Shown here: positions 1-5,237 of the stretch, piece by piece | Numbering within the stretch: position 1 is the stretch's first letter | Layout of the letters: every line of letters begins with the position of its first letter | Source: Selenomonas sp. | GTDB lineage: Bacteria; Bacillota; Negativicutes; Selenomonadales; Selenomonadaceae | DNA: 5,237 bases | Assembly: GCA_015265235.1 (NCBI GenBank) | Contig: JABZYJ010000132.1 | Location: forward strand, 1-5,237 | Direction: 5' to 3' | Made by a program: the position numbers and the translations under genes | Notes under the pieces: model-generated | Seen by the model: the letters and a program-made list of their open reading frames with translations, nothing else | Told to the model about the DNA's origin: nothing | Databases searched by the model: none

Positions 1-40
1 TCTGGCTTGTTAGATTCGAAATCTAACTGTTTTGCATTGT

Positions 41-57
41 GTAGTTTTCAGGGTACA
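41..57 (-). promoter_or_regulatory. boxA-like antitermination element
   Basis: The minus strand reads TGTACCCTGAAAACTAC. This resembles the boxA region found in leaders and 16S-23S spacers of Firmicute rRNA operons (for example TGTTCTTTGAAAACT in Bacillus). BoxA binds NusB-NusE and allows polymerase to resist termination within untranslated rRNA genes. A 19-nt inverted repeat, GTTAGATT-TCG-AATCTAAC on the minus strand (9-27), follows it. Together with the promoter upstream, this suggests that a 16S rRNA gene begins soon to the left of position 1. Confidence 0.7.
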
Positions 58-61
58 TCCT

Positions 62-115
62 GCGCCGCTCTAGTGCTCGGGCTTGCTTTCGCTCGCCCGC
101 CGCTCTCATCGGCGC
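62..115 (-). other. GC-rich hairpin at the 5' end of the presumed rRNA leader
   Basis: The outer arms GCGCCG (minus strand, 110-115) and CGGCGC (62-67) pair perfectly. At the tip, GGGC (95-98) pairs with GCCC (79-82), and an inner GC-GAAA-GC forms a GNRA tetraloop after a small internal loop. The structure would start only a few nucleotides after the predicted transcription start. There is no T-run after it, so it is not a terminator. It may be a leader structure that protects or helps process pre-rRNA. Confidence 0.6.
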
Positions 116-124
116 GACTGTCAT

Positions 125-153
125 AATATAACACACGTCTCGAGTCCCGTCAA
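125..153 (-). promoter_or_regulatory. Strong promoter reading leftward, probably of an rRNA operon
   Basis: The minus strand has TTGACG (148-153), a 17-bp spacer and TATATT (125-130). Just upstream (about 158-190) the minus strand is strongly A-rich, which resembles the UP element of ribosomal promoters. The predicted start is about 118, where the minus strand has a G. What follows (a GC-rich hairpin and a boxA-like element) looks like an rRNA leader. The promoter is clear; the rRNA assignment is an inference because no rRNA gene is inside the window. Confidence 0.8.
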
Positions 154-184
154 CCCCTCTTTTTCGTTTTTTTCGCTTTTCGTC

Positions 185-213
185 AAAAAAGATGTGTCTA
201 CGCTTTTACACAC
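185..213 (-). terminator. Possible weak intrinsic terminator after cytX
   Basis: On the minus strand GTGTGT (208-213) can pair with ACACAT (192-197), five Watson-Crick pairs plus one G-U, around a 10-nt loop. A T6 tract follows after one base at 190-185. The stem overlaps the last cytX codons and the stop. It is short and A/U-rich, so termination may be leaky. It is the only hairpin plus T-run between cytX and the promoter at 125-153. Confidence 0.42.
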
Positions 214-1385
214 TTATTCAGCCCAACGGATAGCGCGAACGTGATGAGGACCGTCGGCAGTGTGTATCCAATGGGCAAATCAACATCCATAAGCAGTCGA
301 TAGATGAGGAATCCCACCAACCACGCGAATATGTTTCGCCAATCACACGCCTTGTTCTGAGCATCCGTTTTCAGAACGAAGAACGCTCCGAGCAAAACAG
401 CGACCATGGGGGCAAAGACAGATCCAATCATATACAAAAGCCCAGTAATGTCATCCATAGGAAAGAGAATTGCCGCCACTGTTCCAATTGTCGCCGCAAA
501 TACGGCCAACTTCTTCCCTTTTTCCTCGCCGCCTTGTCCCATAGCTGTCCGCACAGCTTCCGCAGAAATCCCGGCGGAGAAGGCATCCAAGAATGCTGTG
601 GTGACCGTGGAAAACACAATAATAAGGAGTCCCACCGTGCCAAGCCCTGCGCGAAGCATGATCTGGGCGATGTCACCGGTTCCCGCCAAAATTGCCGCGC
701 CCATGCCAATCAAAAACATCCAGCTGCTTACGAGACCGTATACAAGCGTGCTGACAAGAGCCGCCCTGACCGGCTCTTCGGTGTCCTTTGTGTAATCGCC
801 GACCACAGGCAGCCACGAAAGCGGCATGGACACTGACAGTTCCAGTGCGGCTCCAAAGGAAATCATCTCGGACGAGAAAGGTGCTGTACCGGTCTCCTCC
901 ATAATAACAATGCACATGATCACCGTCAGGATGAAGAGTGCCGTCATCGTGATGGTATTCATCCGGCCAAAATTTCTGACTCCCACCATAATCCACAGTA
1001 CAATCAGTGCGCCAATCACCACGCACCAGCCCCAGTTTCCTATCGGCCAGATGGCCGTGGCGGACAAAGCTCCGTCATAAATCATAATGCCTGTCCAGCC
1101 AACGAGCTGCAACACGTTCAGCATCGCAAAAAATGCGCCGCCATAGCGGCCATAGGCCATCTTCACCGCTTCCATGGCGCTTTTTCCACTTCTGGCACTG
1201 ACCAACCCGGTCAGGAAAAAAAGGACACCGCCAATCAGATGACCTAGTACAATGGCTGTCATGCCTGCTTCCCATCCAAGTGGTGCCAGATAGGTCCCTG
1301 TCAAAATTTCCGCAATAGAGACGCCCGCACCGAACCAGAGCAAGCCATGTCCAAACAAATTGCTCCTTTTTGCTTTCTCATTCAT
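198..1385 (-). CDS. cytX: Predicted hydroxymethylpyrimidine transporter CytX (NCS1 family)
   Basis: This is a 395-residue integral membrane protein of the nucleobase:cation symporter-1 family. About twelve hydrophobic segments can be placed, roughly at 11-36, 41-63, 83-108, 117-136, 143-162, 175-195, 207-235, 243-273, 292-309, 313-338, 350-366 and 372-390. Family features are GAGVSIAEILTGTYLAPLGW at 19-38, QLVGWTGIMIYDGA at 93-106 and SWLPVVGDYTKD at 190-201. There is no cleavable signal peptide, as expected. CytX proteins typically lie in TPP-riboswitch operons and were assigned to HMP uptake from that context; substrate specificity here is inferred from the neighbouring thiD, thiE and thiM, not from any residue I can read. 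The start ATG has AGAGGG 9 nt upstream inside the end of thiD and lies 3 bp after its stop, so it is tightly coupled. A cytosine-type NCS1 transporter is the main alternative. Confidence 0.92.
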   Translation of the reverse strand: MNEKAKRSNLFGHGLLWFGAGVSIAEILTGTYLAPLGWEAGMTAIVLGHLIGGVLFFLTGLVSARSGKSAMEAVKMAYGRYGGAFFAMLNVLQLVGWTGIMIYDGALSATAIWPIGNWGWCVVIGALIVLWIMVGVRNFGRMNTITMTALFILTVIMCIVIMEETGTAPFSSEMISFGAALELSVSMPLSWLPVVGDYTKDTEEPVRAALVSTLVYGLVSSWMFLIGMGAAILAGTGDIAQIMLRAGLGTVGLLIIVFSTVTTAFLDAFSAGISAEAVRTAMGQGGEEKGKKLAVFAATIGTVAAILFPMDDITGLLYMIGSVFAPMVAVLLGAFFVLKTDAQNKACDWRNIFAWLVGFLIYRLLMDVDLPIGYTLPTVLITFALSVGLNKCVKA

Positions 1386-1388
1386 CCT

Positions 1389-2192
1389 TTACATCCCCTC
1401 TGCAAACCTGCCTTGCAAGTCAAATGCATGATTCATGGGGCCAGAGCCCCTTCCGAGGTCAAGCATAGCTGCCAAGGCTCCGGAAACATATTCCTTTGCC
1501 CTGCCTACAGATTCATGCAGGCCAAAGCCCTTGGCGAGGTTTGCGGCAATAGCGCTGGATAGTGTGCAGCCCGTACCATGCGTGTTGTGTGTGTCGATTC
1601 TTCTTCCCTGAAACCACGTAACCGTCCCACGCTCATAAAGGAGGTCGTTGGCATCATTGTGACTGTGCCCTCCCTTTACGAGAACACTGCAGCCAAAGGT
1701 CTTTGCTATGGATGCGGCAGCCTCACGCATATCCGCTTCCGTTGTGATCGCAAGCCCGCTAAGAACCTCTGCCTCCGGAATGTTCGGCGTAATCACCTCG
1801 GCAAGCGGAATCAAAAGATCCGTCAATGTCTCCACCGCCTTCTCCTCAATCAGTCTTGCCCCGCTGGTGGCAACCATGACCGGATCCAGCACGATGTGTT
1901 CCGCCGCATAATGGGTTAGGCGATCTGCGATGATGCGGATCAGCGCCCCATCGGATACCATGCCGATTTTCACCGCATCCGGCCGAATATCCGAAAAAAC
2001 GGCATCCAGCTCCTGCCCCAGAAACTCCGGGGAAACATTCAAAATGCTGCGCACACCGCATGTGTTCTGGGCGGTGAGTGCTGTCACGGCACTCATGCCA
2101 AACACACCGTTCATCGTCATTGTTTTGAGGTCGGCCTGAATGCCGGCGCCCCCACTGGAATCACTCCCGGCGATGGTCAGTACTGTTTTCAT
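1389..2192 (-). CDS. thiD: Hydroxymethylpyrimidine/phosphomethylpyrimidine kinase ThiD
   Basis: ThiD adds two phosphates in turn to 4-amino-5-hydroxymethyl-2-methylpyrimidine (HMP), giving the diphosphate used by ThiE. The 267 residues match the family. It shows the ribokinase-like motifs in order: TIAGSDSSGGAGIQADLK at 6-23, TAQNTCGV at 40-47, KIGM at 75-78, LDPVMVATSG at 102-111, TPNIPEAE at 135-142, VKGGH at 172-176 and HGTGCTLSSA at 205-214, with Cys209 in the GTGC anion hole. The start is preceded by GGGAGG, which overlaps the thiE stop. The stop TAA lies 3 bp before the cytX ATG. In this operon ThiD can act both on imported HMP (through CytX) and on any HMP phosphate made elsewhere. It is not fused to ThiE, as happens in some bacteria. 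Confidence 0.97.
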   Translation of the reverse strand: MKTVLTIAGSDSSGGAGIQADLKTMTMNGVFGMSAVTALTAQNTCGVRSILNVSPEFLGQELDAVFSDIRPDAVKIGMVSDGALIRIIADRLTHYAAEHIVLDPVMVATSGARLIEEKAVETLTDLLIPLAEVITPNIPEAEVLSGLAITTEADMREAAASIAKTFGCSVLVKGGHSHNDANDLLYERGTVTWFQGRRIDTHNTHGTGCTLSSAIAANLAKGFGLHESVGRAKEYVSGALAAMLDLGRGSGPMNHAFDLQGRFAEGM

Positions 2193-2205
2193 CCCGTTTT
2201 CCTCC

Positions 2206-2865
2206 CTATCTGCCCGTTGCTTCTTTTACCTTGTGCAGCAGGCGCTGCGTTGCAAGACGGATGTCTTCCTTGGCAAAGATCGCTGAAATAACGGCGACGC
2301 CCGCAACACCGCTGCCGGCAAGCTGCATGACGTTTTCATCGTTGATGCCGCCGATTGCGACAACGGGAACTGCTGTCGCAGCGCATATTTCTTTCAGTGT
2401 TTCATAGCGAACGACCGCGGCATCCTCCTTGGAGTTGGTAGGAAATACAGCCCCCACCCCCAAGTAATCGGCACCGCACCCAGCGGCAATCCGCGCCTCC
2501 TTTACCGTCTGTACCGAGACGCCGAGAATTTTGTCCTGCCCTATGCGTTGTCTGGCTGCACCTGCCTCCATATCGCTCTGTCCCACGTGGACACCATCGG
2601 CGTCGATCGCCATAGCCAGCTCCACATCATCATCAATCACAAAGGGTACACGATAACGCCGGCAAAGCAAGCGAAGCTCGCGTGCTTCTTGCAGCAAGGA
2701 AGCGCGGGGCATTGTCCCTGCGCTTTTCTCACGCAGCTGAAGGAATGTCGCACCTCCTTGCAGTGCACGTTCTGCCGCATCATACAGTCTTCCCCCATGC
2801 AGCCAGCGACGATCGGTCACCGCGTACAGGAGAAGGTCTTCTTTCCTCACAGCCATTTCATTCAT
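2206..2865 (-). CDS. thiE: Thiamine-phosphate synthase ThiE
   Basis: ThiE condenses HMP diphosphate with thiazole phosphate to thiamine phosphate, releasing diphosphate. At 219 residues it is a normal-length single-domain TIM barrel. Visible motifs are YAVTDRRWL at 14-22, QLREK at 43-47 (with the Arg and Lys that bind the HMP diphosphate), ADGVHVGQSD at 89-98, LGVSVQT at 114-120, GVGAVFPTNSK at 136-146 and AIGGIN at 170-175. Two positions depart from the pattern I know: the usual I-N-D is I-D-D at 77-79, and the usual GVGP is GVGA. Neither removes a residue that I am sure is essential. The ATG at 2865 follows AGGAAAG at good spacing; a second in-frame ATG three codons later is less well placed. 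The TAG stop is part of the ribosome binding site of thiD, 13 bp before its start, so the pair is probably translationally coupled. Confidence 0.97.
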   Translation of the reverse strand: MNEMAVRKEDLLLYAVTDRRWLHGGRLYDAAERALQGGATFLQLREKSAGTMPRASLLQEARELRLLCRRYRVPFVIDDDVELAMAIDADGVHVGQSDMEAGAARQRIGQDKILGVSVQTVKEARIAAGCGADYLGVGAVFPTNSKEDAAVVRYETLKEICAATAVPVVAIGGINDENVMQLAGSGVAGVAVISAIFAKEDIRLATQRLLHKVKEATGR

Positions 2866-2925
2866 CTTCTTTCCTGTCGCCTCTGCTCATTTCACATGGA
2901 GCCTTCGTCTGCACTCGCTGCCATA

Positions 2926-3747
2926 TCATCGGATTTCGATCCTTTCTCCTCGATTCATATGCTCCGCTGTTATATGATAGAGTGCGTCGATGATCCGATT
3001 CCGATATGTGGCGTTTCCATCACCTTCTGTCATATACTCCATCGCAATCTCGCCGGCGAGTCCCATGGCAACAACAGCGGCGGCCGCAGCCGCCAAAGCA
3101 TGGCCGGGATTTGCCGCCAGAAAAGCAGTCATGACACCGGAGAGCTGACACCCCGTTCCCGTAATGCTGCTCATTTCTTTGCGCCCATTGCGGATGACAT
3201 AGCAAGCATCTGCATCAGCGACCAAATCAATGGCACCGGTAATGGCGATAACACTCCCGCATGATTGGGCACACGACTTTGCAAACGCAATCATATCTAC
3301 AAGATTCGCTTCAGTAACCGCATCCGCGGCATCTGCGTCCACGCCCTTTGTCGTCGTGCTGCCAAGACATAGTGCCTTGATCTCCGATATGTTGCCACGA
3401 ATTGCCGTAAAGTGCAGTTCCTCCATAAGAGCGGCTGCCGTCTCGGTGCGCAGCTTCGATGCGCCCGCGCCTACCGGATCCAAAAGCAGTGCATGACCTA
3501 GCTCCATGGCGCGCTTTCCGGCCAGATGCATCGCGCGGATGGACTGTTTATGCAGTGTGCCGATATTGATGTTCAGCCCGTCACAAATTCGTGTGATGTC
3601 GGCGACTTCCTCCGGCTCATCCGACATGATGGGGCTTGCACCAACCGCCAGAATGGCATTCGCCACATCATTTACGGTCACATAGTTGGTGATGTTATGC
3701 ACGAGCGGTGCATTCTCTCTTACATTGTCCAAATAGCTTTCCAGCAT
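2926..3747 (-). CDS. thiM: Hydroxyethylthiazole kinase ThiM
   Basis: ThiM phosphorylates 4-methyl-5-(2-hydroxyethyl)thiazole with ATP, a salvage step that gives ThiE its thiazole phosphate substrate. From the chosen ATG the protein has 273 residues, the usual ThiM length, and begins as the family does (ESYLDNVRENAPLVHNITN). Ribokinase-fold landmarks are PLVHNITNYV at 14-23, VGASPIMS at 35-42, NIGTL at 61-65, DPVGAGA at 90-96, RGN at 117-119, GVDA at 135-138, AITGAID at 168-174, and GTGCQL at 197-202, where Cys200 is the expected catalytic or anion-hole cysteine. The reading frame is open further upstream to a GTG at 3798, which would add 17 residues not typical of the family. It is the first gene after the TPP riboswitch. 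A 60-bp gap without visible structure separates it from thiE. All key motifs are intact. Confidence 0.97.
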   Translation of the reverse strand: MLESYLDNVRENAPLVHNITNYVTVNDVANAILAVGASPIMSDEPEEVADITRICDGLNINIGTLHKQSIRAMHLAGKRAMELGHALLLDPVGAGASKLRTETAAALMEELHFTAIRGNISEIKALCLGSTTTKGVDADAADAVTEANLVDMIAFAKSCAQSCGSVIAITGAIDLVADADACYVIRNGRKEMSSITGTGCQLSGVMTAFLAANPGHALAAAAAAVVAMGLAGEIAMEYMTEGDGNATYRNRIIDALYHITAEHMNRGERIEIR

Positions 3748-3754
3748 GACTGCT

Positions 3755-3761
3755 TCCTCCT
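3755..3761 (-). promoter_or_regulatory. Ribosome binding site that decides the thiM start
   Basis: The minus strand reads AGGAGGA here. AGGAGG stands 8 nt before the ATG at 3745-3747, which is ideal spacing. Two in-frame candidates further upstream, a GTG at 3796-3798 and an ATG at 3766-3768, have no comparable site before them, and the second would place the Shine-Dalgarno inside the gene. This supports the shorter ThiM. Confidence 0.88.
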
Positions 3762-3829
3762 GCTGCATCGTTTTCCCAGCCCGTTCCGCCCGAATCACAC
3801 ATAATCCGCCTTACGAGGCCTGCCTGCAC

Positions 3830-3867
3830 AAAAAAGAGCGCCACCCAAAATGAAATGGATGACGCTC
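3830..3867 (-). terminator. Riboswitch-controlled intrinsic terminator
   Basis: The arms at 3856-3867 and 3836-3847 (minus-strand GAGCGTCATCCA and TGGGTGGCGCTC) form 12 contiguous pairs, including two G-U wobbles, around an 8-nt loop. A run of six T follows at 3835-3830. It sits 25 nt after the aptamer and about 80 nt before the thiM start. This is the expression platform: TPP-bound aptamer should favour this hairpin and stop transcription before thiM. The upper part of the 5' arm (ATCCA) can also pair with TGGAT in the aptamer, which would break the hairpin when ligand is absent. Confidence 0.93.
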
Positions 3868-3892
3868 AAATGCGCTTAAAAATAAAGGCCTA

Positions 3893-3970
3893 TTTCCCTA
3901 CGTTGGCATTATCCAAATCAGGTTATGGGTCAGGATCGAATCCACTCTCAGCCTTTCGGCTCCCCTTGTG
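3893..3970 (-). promoter_or_regulatory. TPP riboswitch aptamer (THI box)
   Basis: The minus strand carries the hallmark THI-box strings in order: GGGGAGCC, GGCTGAGAG, GACCC, ACCTGATTTGGATAATGCC and AACGTAGGGAAA. The helices can be drawn: P2 as GGGG with the ACCC segment, P3 as AGCC/GGCU closed by a GAAA tetraloop, an extra P3a hairpin GGAU-UCG-AUCC, P4 as CCU with AGG, and P5 as UUGG/CCAA. The CUGAGA bulge contacts the HMP ring and the GGAUAAUGCC side contacts the diphosphate in known TPP aptamers. It senses thiamine diphosphate and controls the thiM-thiE-thiD-cytX genes downstream. P1 is not obvious, because the predicted transcript starts almost at the P2 strand. The terminator that follows implies an off switch acting on transcription. 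Confidence 0.97.
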
Positions 3971-3975
3971 CTTTT

Positions 3976-4004
3976 ATTATACTTCTTCTTCCATGCTGTG
4001 TCAA
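3976..4004 (-). promoter_or_regulatory. Consensus sigma-70-type promoter of the thi operon
   Basis: On the minus strand TTGACA (3999-4004) and TATAAT (3976-3981) are separated by exactly 17 bp, a perfect match to the housekeeping consensus. The predicted start of transcription is about 3969-3970, directly at the first bases of the TPP aptamer. The -35 box lies only 17 bp past the rfbC stop codon. Such a strong promoter fits a gene set whose control is left to the downstream riboswitch rather than to initiation. This is called from sequence only. Confidence 0.9.
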
Positions 4005-4021
4005 CTTAGGGAATCACTATA

Positions 4022-4582
4022 CTATGCCTCATAGACAAAGTTCAATTCACTGCGCTCTGCAAGGAGCGGAGCGTTGGCGTCCTTCTCCGAGAGGACGGTC
4101 GGTGTGAGCGGCCATGCGACACCGATTGCAGGGTCATCCCAGCGGATGTTGCCGTCACAGTCCGGTGCATAGAGATTGTCCGCCTTATACTGCACCTCCA
4201 CATTGTCGGTCAGCGTGATAAATCCGTGGGCAAAGCCGCGCGGGATGAAGAGCTGGCGATAGTTCTCCGCAGAGAGCTCCACTCCCACCCACTGTGCATA
4301 GGTTGGGGAGCCGCGGCGGATATCAACGGCAACGTCGAAGATCGCACCGTGCGAGGCGCGCAGGAGTTTCGCCTGCGCCATGGGGTTCAGCTGATAGTGC
4401 AGGCCGCGCAGTGTCCCCTTCTGTGCCGAAAAGGAGTGATTGTCCTGTACGAATGCGACATGAATCCCCGCATCCTCCATTTTTTTTGCCGACCAGCTCT
4501 CCATAAACCAGCCGCGCGCGTCGCCGAATACCTGCGGCTCTATGATGACAACGCCGGGCAGTGCCGTTTCAATGACTTTCAT
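4022..4582 (-). CDS. rfbC: dTDP-4-dehydrorhamnose 3,5-epimerase RfbC/RmlC
   Basis: This cytoplasmic cupin enzyme epimerises C3 and C5 of dTDP-4-keto-6-deoxyglucose, the third step towards dTDP-L-rhamnose, a precursor for surface polysaccharides. The 186 residues match the usual family length. Visible landmarks are FGDARGWF at 19-26, QDNHSFS at 46-52, GTLRGLHYQ at 56-64 with the expected catalytic His62, Lys72 in the following strand, the cupin strand around IFDVAVDIRRGSPT at 81-94, PRGFAHGF at 114-121, and YKADNLY at 132-138 with Tyr138, the expected acid/base tyrosine. The closing WDDP at 148-151 is also typical. The ATG is preceded by AGAGGG, which overlaps the rfbA stop codon, so translation of the two genes is probably coupled. 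No hairpin followed by a T-run is visible after the TAG stop; the next element is the thi promoter 17 bp further on. Confidence 0.97.
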   Translation of the reverse strand: MKVIETALPGVVIIEPQVFGDARGWFMESWSAKKMEDAGIHVAFVQDNHSFSAQKGTLRGLHYQLNPMAQAKLLRASHGAIFDVAVDIRRGSPTYAQWVGVELSAENYRQLFIPRGFAHGFITLTDNVEVQYKADNLYAPDCDGNIRWDDPAIGVAWPLTPTVLSEKDANAPLLAERSELNFVYEA

Positions 4583-4591
4583 GCTATCCCT

Positions 4592-5237
4592 CTACATTTC
4601 ATCCACAATGCGTTTCAGATACACACCGTATTCGTTTTTTGCCAGTGGCTCTGCGAGACGGAGCACCTGCTCGGCATCAATATAACCCATGCGGTAGGCG
4701 ATCTCCTCGATGCAGGCGATCTTCAGTCCCTGACGCGCCTGGATGGTCTGGACGAATGCCGCCGCCGACAGGAGGGACTCATGCGTCCCCGTGTCCAGCC
4801 ATGCATAGCCGCGCCGCAGCCGCTCCACACGGAGTTTTTTCGCCGTAAGATAGGCGATGTTCACATCGGTGATCTCAAGTTCCCCACGTGCCGACGGGCG
4901 TACTGCGCGTGCGATGTCGACGATGTCATGGTCATAGAAGTAGAGTCCTGTCACAGCGTAGTTGGACTTCGGCTGCTTTGGTTTTTCCTCAAGCGAGAGT
5001 GCTTTTCCGTCCGTGTCAAAGGAGACGACGCCGTACCGCTCGGGATCGGACACATAGTAGGCGAACACGGTCGCCCCCGTGTCGTGCTGTACCACCTGCT
5101 GAAGTACCTGTGCAAAATCCGAGCCGTAGAAGATATTGTCCCCCAGCACGAGCGCACATCCCTCGCCGCCGATAAAGTCTGCACCGATCAGAAATGCCTG
5201 TGCCAGTCCGTCAGGGCTTGGCTGTACGGCATACGAG
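4592..5237 (-). CDS. rfbA: Glucose-1-phosphate thymidylyltransferase RfbA/RmlA, 5'-truncated by window edge
   Basis: The product makes dTDP-glucose from dTTP and glucose-1-phosphate, the first step of dTDP-L-rhamnose synthesis in the cytoplasm. The open frame runs off the right edge; the first complete codon is at 5234-5236, giving 214 visible residues. The family is usually about 290 residues, so roughly 75-80 N-terminal residues, including the GGxGTRLxP nucleotide-binding loop, lie outside. In partial numbering the visible family motifs are SYAVQPSPDGLAQAF at 1-15, LVLGDNIFYG at 29-38 (with the metal-binding Asp), LEEKP at 82-86, TGLYFYD at 96-102, GELEITDVN at 118-126 and WLDTGTHESL at 146-155. 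A GTG at 5147-5149 could be taken for a start, but it sits inside the conserved LVLGDN strand, so it is not the true start. The stop (TAG) is 9 bp before rfbC, which indicates one operon. The short-form RmlA family is clear; the rhamnose role is supported by rfbC next door. Confidence 0.96.
   Translation of the reverse strand, partial: SYAVQPSPDGLAQAFLIGADFIGGEGCALVLGDNIFYGSDFAQVLQQVVQHDTGATVFAYYVSDPERYGVVSFDTDGKALSLEEKPKQPKSNYAVTGLYFYDHDIVDIARAVRPSARGELEITDVNIAYLTAKKLRVERLRRGYAWLDTGTHESLLSAAAFVQTIQARQGLKIACIEEIAYRMGYIDAEQVLRLAEPLAKNEYGVYLKRIVDEM

Noticed and set aside
9..27. Inverted repeat as a transposon end or operator
   Set aside because: It is a single short palindrome with no transposase and no second copy in view, and it sits just after a boxA-like element, which makes an RNA leader hairpin more likely.
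62..115. GC-rich hairpin as the terminator of the thi operon
   Set aside because: No T-run follows it on the minus strand, and it lies after a strong promoter, so it belongs to the next transcript.
158..186. A second TTGACG on the minus strand (181-186) as another promoter
   Set aside because: The expected -10 position (158-163) reads AAAAGA-like sequence and no good hexamer is found at 16-18 bp; the A-rich stretch is better seen as an UP-like tract for the promoter at 125-153.
406..795. Plus-strand open frame (129 codons) inside cytX
   Set aside because: It is the antisense of membrane-segment codons in cytX and has no family features.
2548..3264. Long plus-strand open frame (238 codons) across thiE and thiM
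   Set aside because: It lies wholly antisense to two well-supported genes, shows no recognisable motif, is rich in Cys, His and Ser as is usual for a shadow frame, and I see no convincing ribosome binding site.
5147..5149. GTG as the start of rfbA
   Set aside because: The upstream codons up to the window edge continue the conserved RmlA sequence (SYAVQPSPDGL and onward), so the gene is cut by the window and does not start here.

Overview
All genes in this window lie on the minus strand, so the story reads from the right edge to the left. The base composition (about half G+C), the Firmicute-style promoters and strong Shine-Dalgarno sites, and the style of the proteins suggest a Negativicutes bacterium, perhaps a Selenomonas relative. 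That placement is an impression from sequence style and was not tested by any search.

Right part (4022-5237): the end of a dTDP-L-rhamnose operon. A 5'-truncated rfbA (glucose-1-phosphate thymidylyltransferase) runs in from the right edge and is followed after 9 bp by a complete rfbC (dTDP-4-dehydrorhamnose 3,5-epimerase). I see no terminator after rfbC.

Middle (3748-4021): a 274-bp regulatory block. It holds a perfect consensus sigma-70-type promoter, a TPP (THI-box) riboswitch aptamer that begins almost at the predicted transcription start, and a 12-bp intrinsic terminator with a U6 tract. This is the classical layout of a riboswitch that stops transcription when thiamine diphosphate is plentiful.

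Centre and left (198-3747): a compact thiamine salvage operon, thiM-thiE-thiD-cytX. CytX is the predicted importer of hydroxymethylpyrimidine (HMP). ThiD phosphorylates HMP twice, ThiM phosphorylates hydroxyethylthiazole, and ThiE joins the two into thiamine phosphate. No de novo genes (thiC, thiG, thiS, thiF, thiH) and no thiL or thiN are in the window.

Left edge (1-197): a weak terminator overlapping the cytX stop, then an A-rich tract, a strong TTGACG-17-TATATT promoter, a GC-rich hairpin and a boxA-like antitermination element, all pointing to the left. This looks like the promoter and leader of a ribosomal RNA operon whose 16S gene would start just outside the window.

I did not find a new biological system. 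Every coding region belongs to a well-known family. The points worth a second look are regulatory: the very short 5' part of the riboswitch, a possible antiterminator, possible read-through from the rhamnose operon into the thi operon, and the direct abutment of the thi operon to a presumed rRNA promoter.
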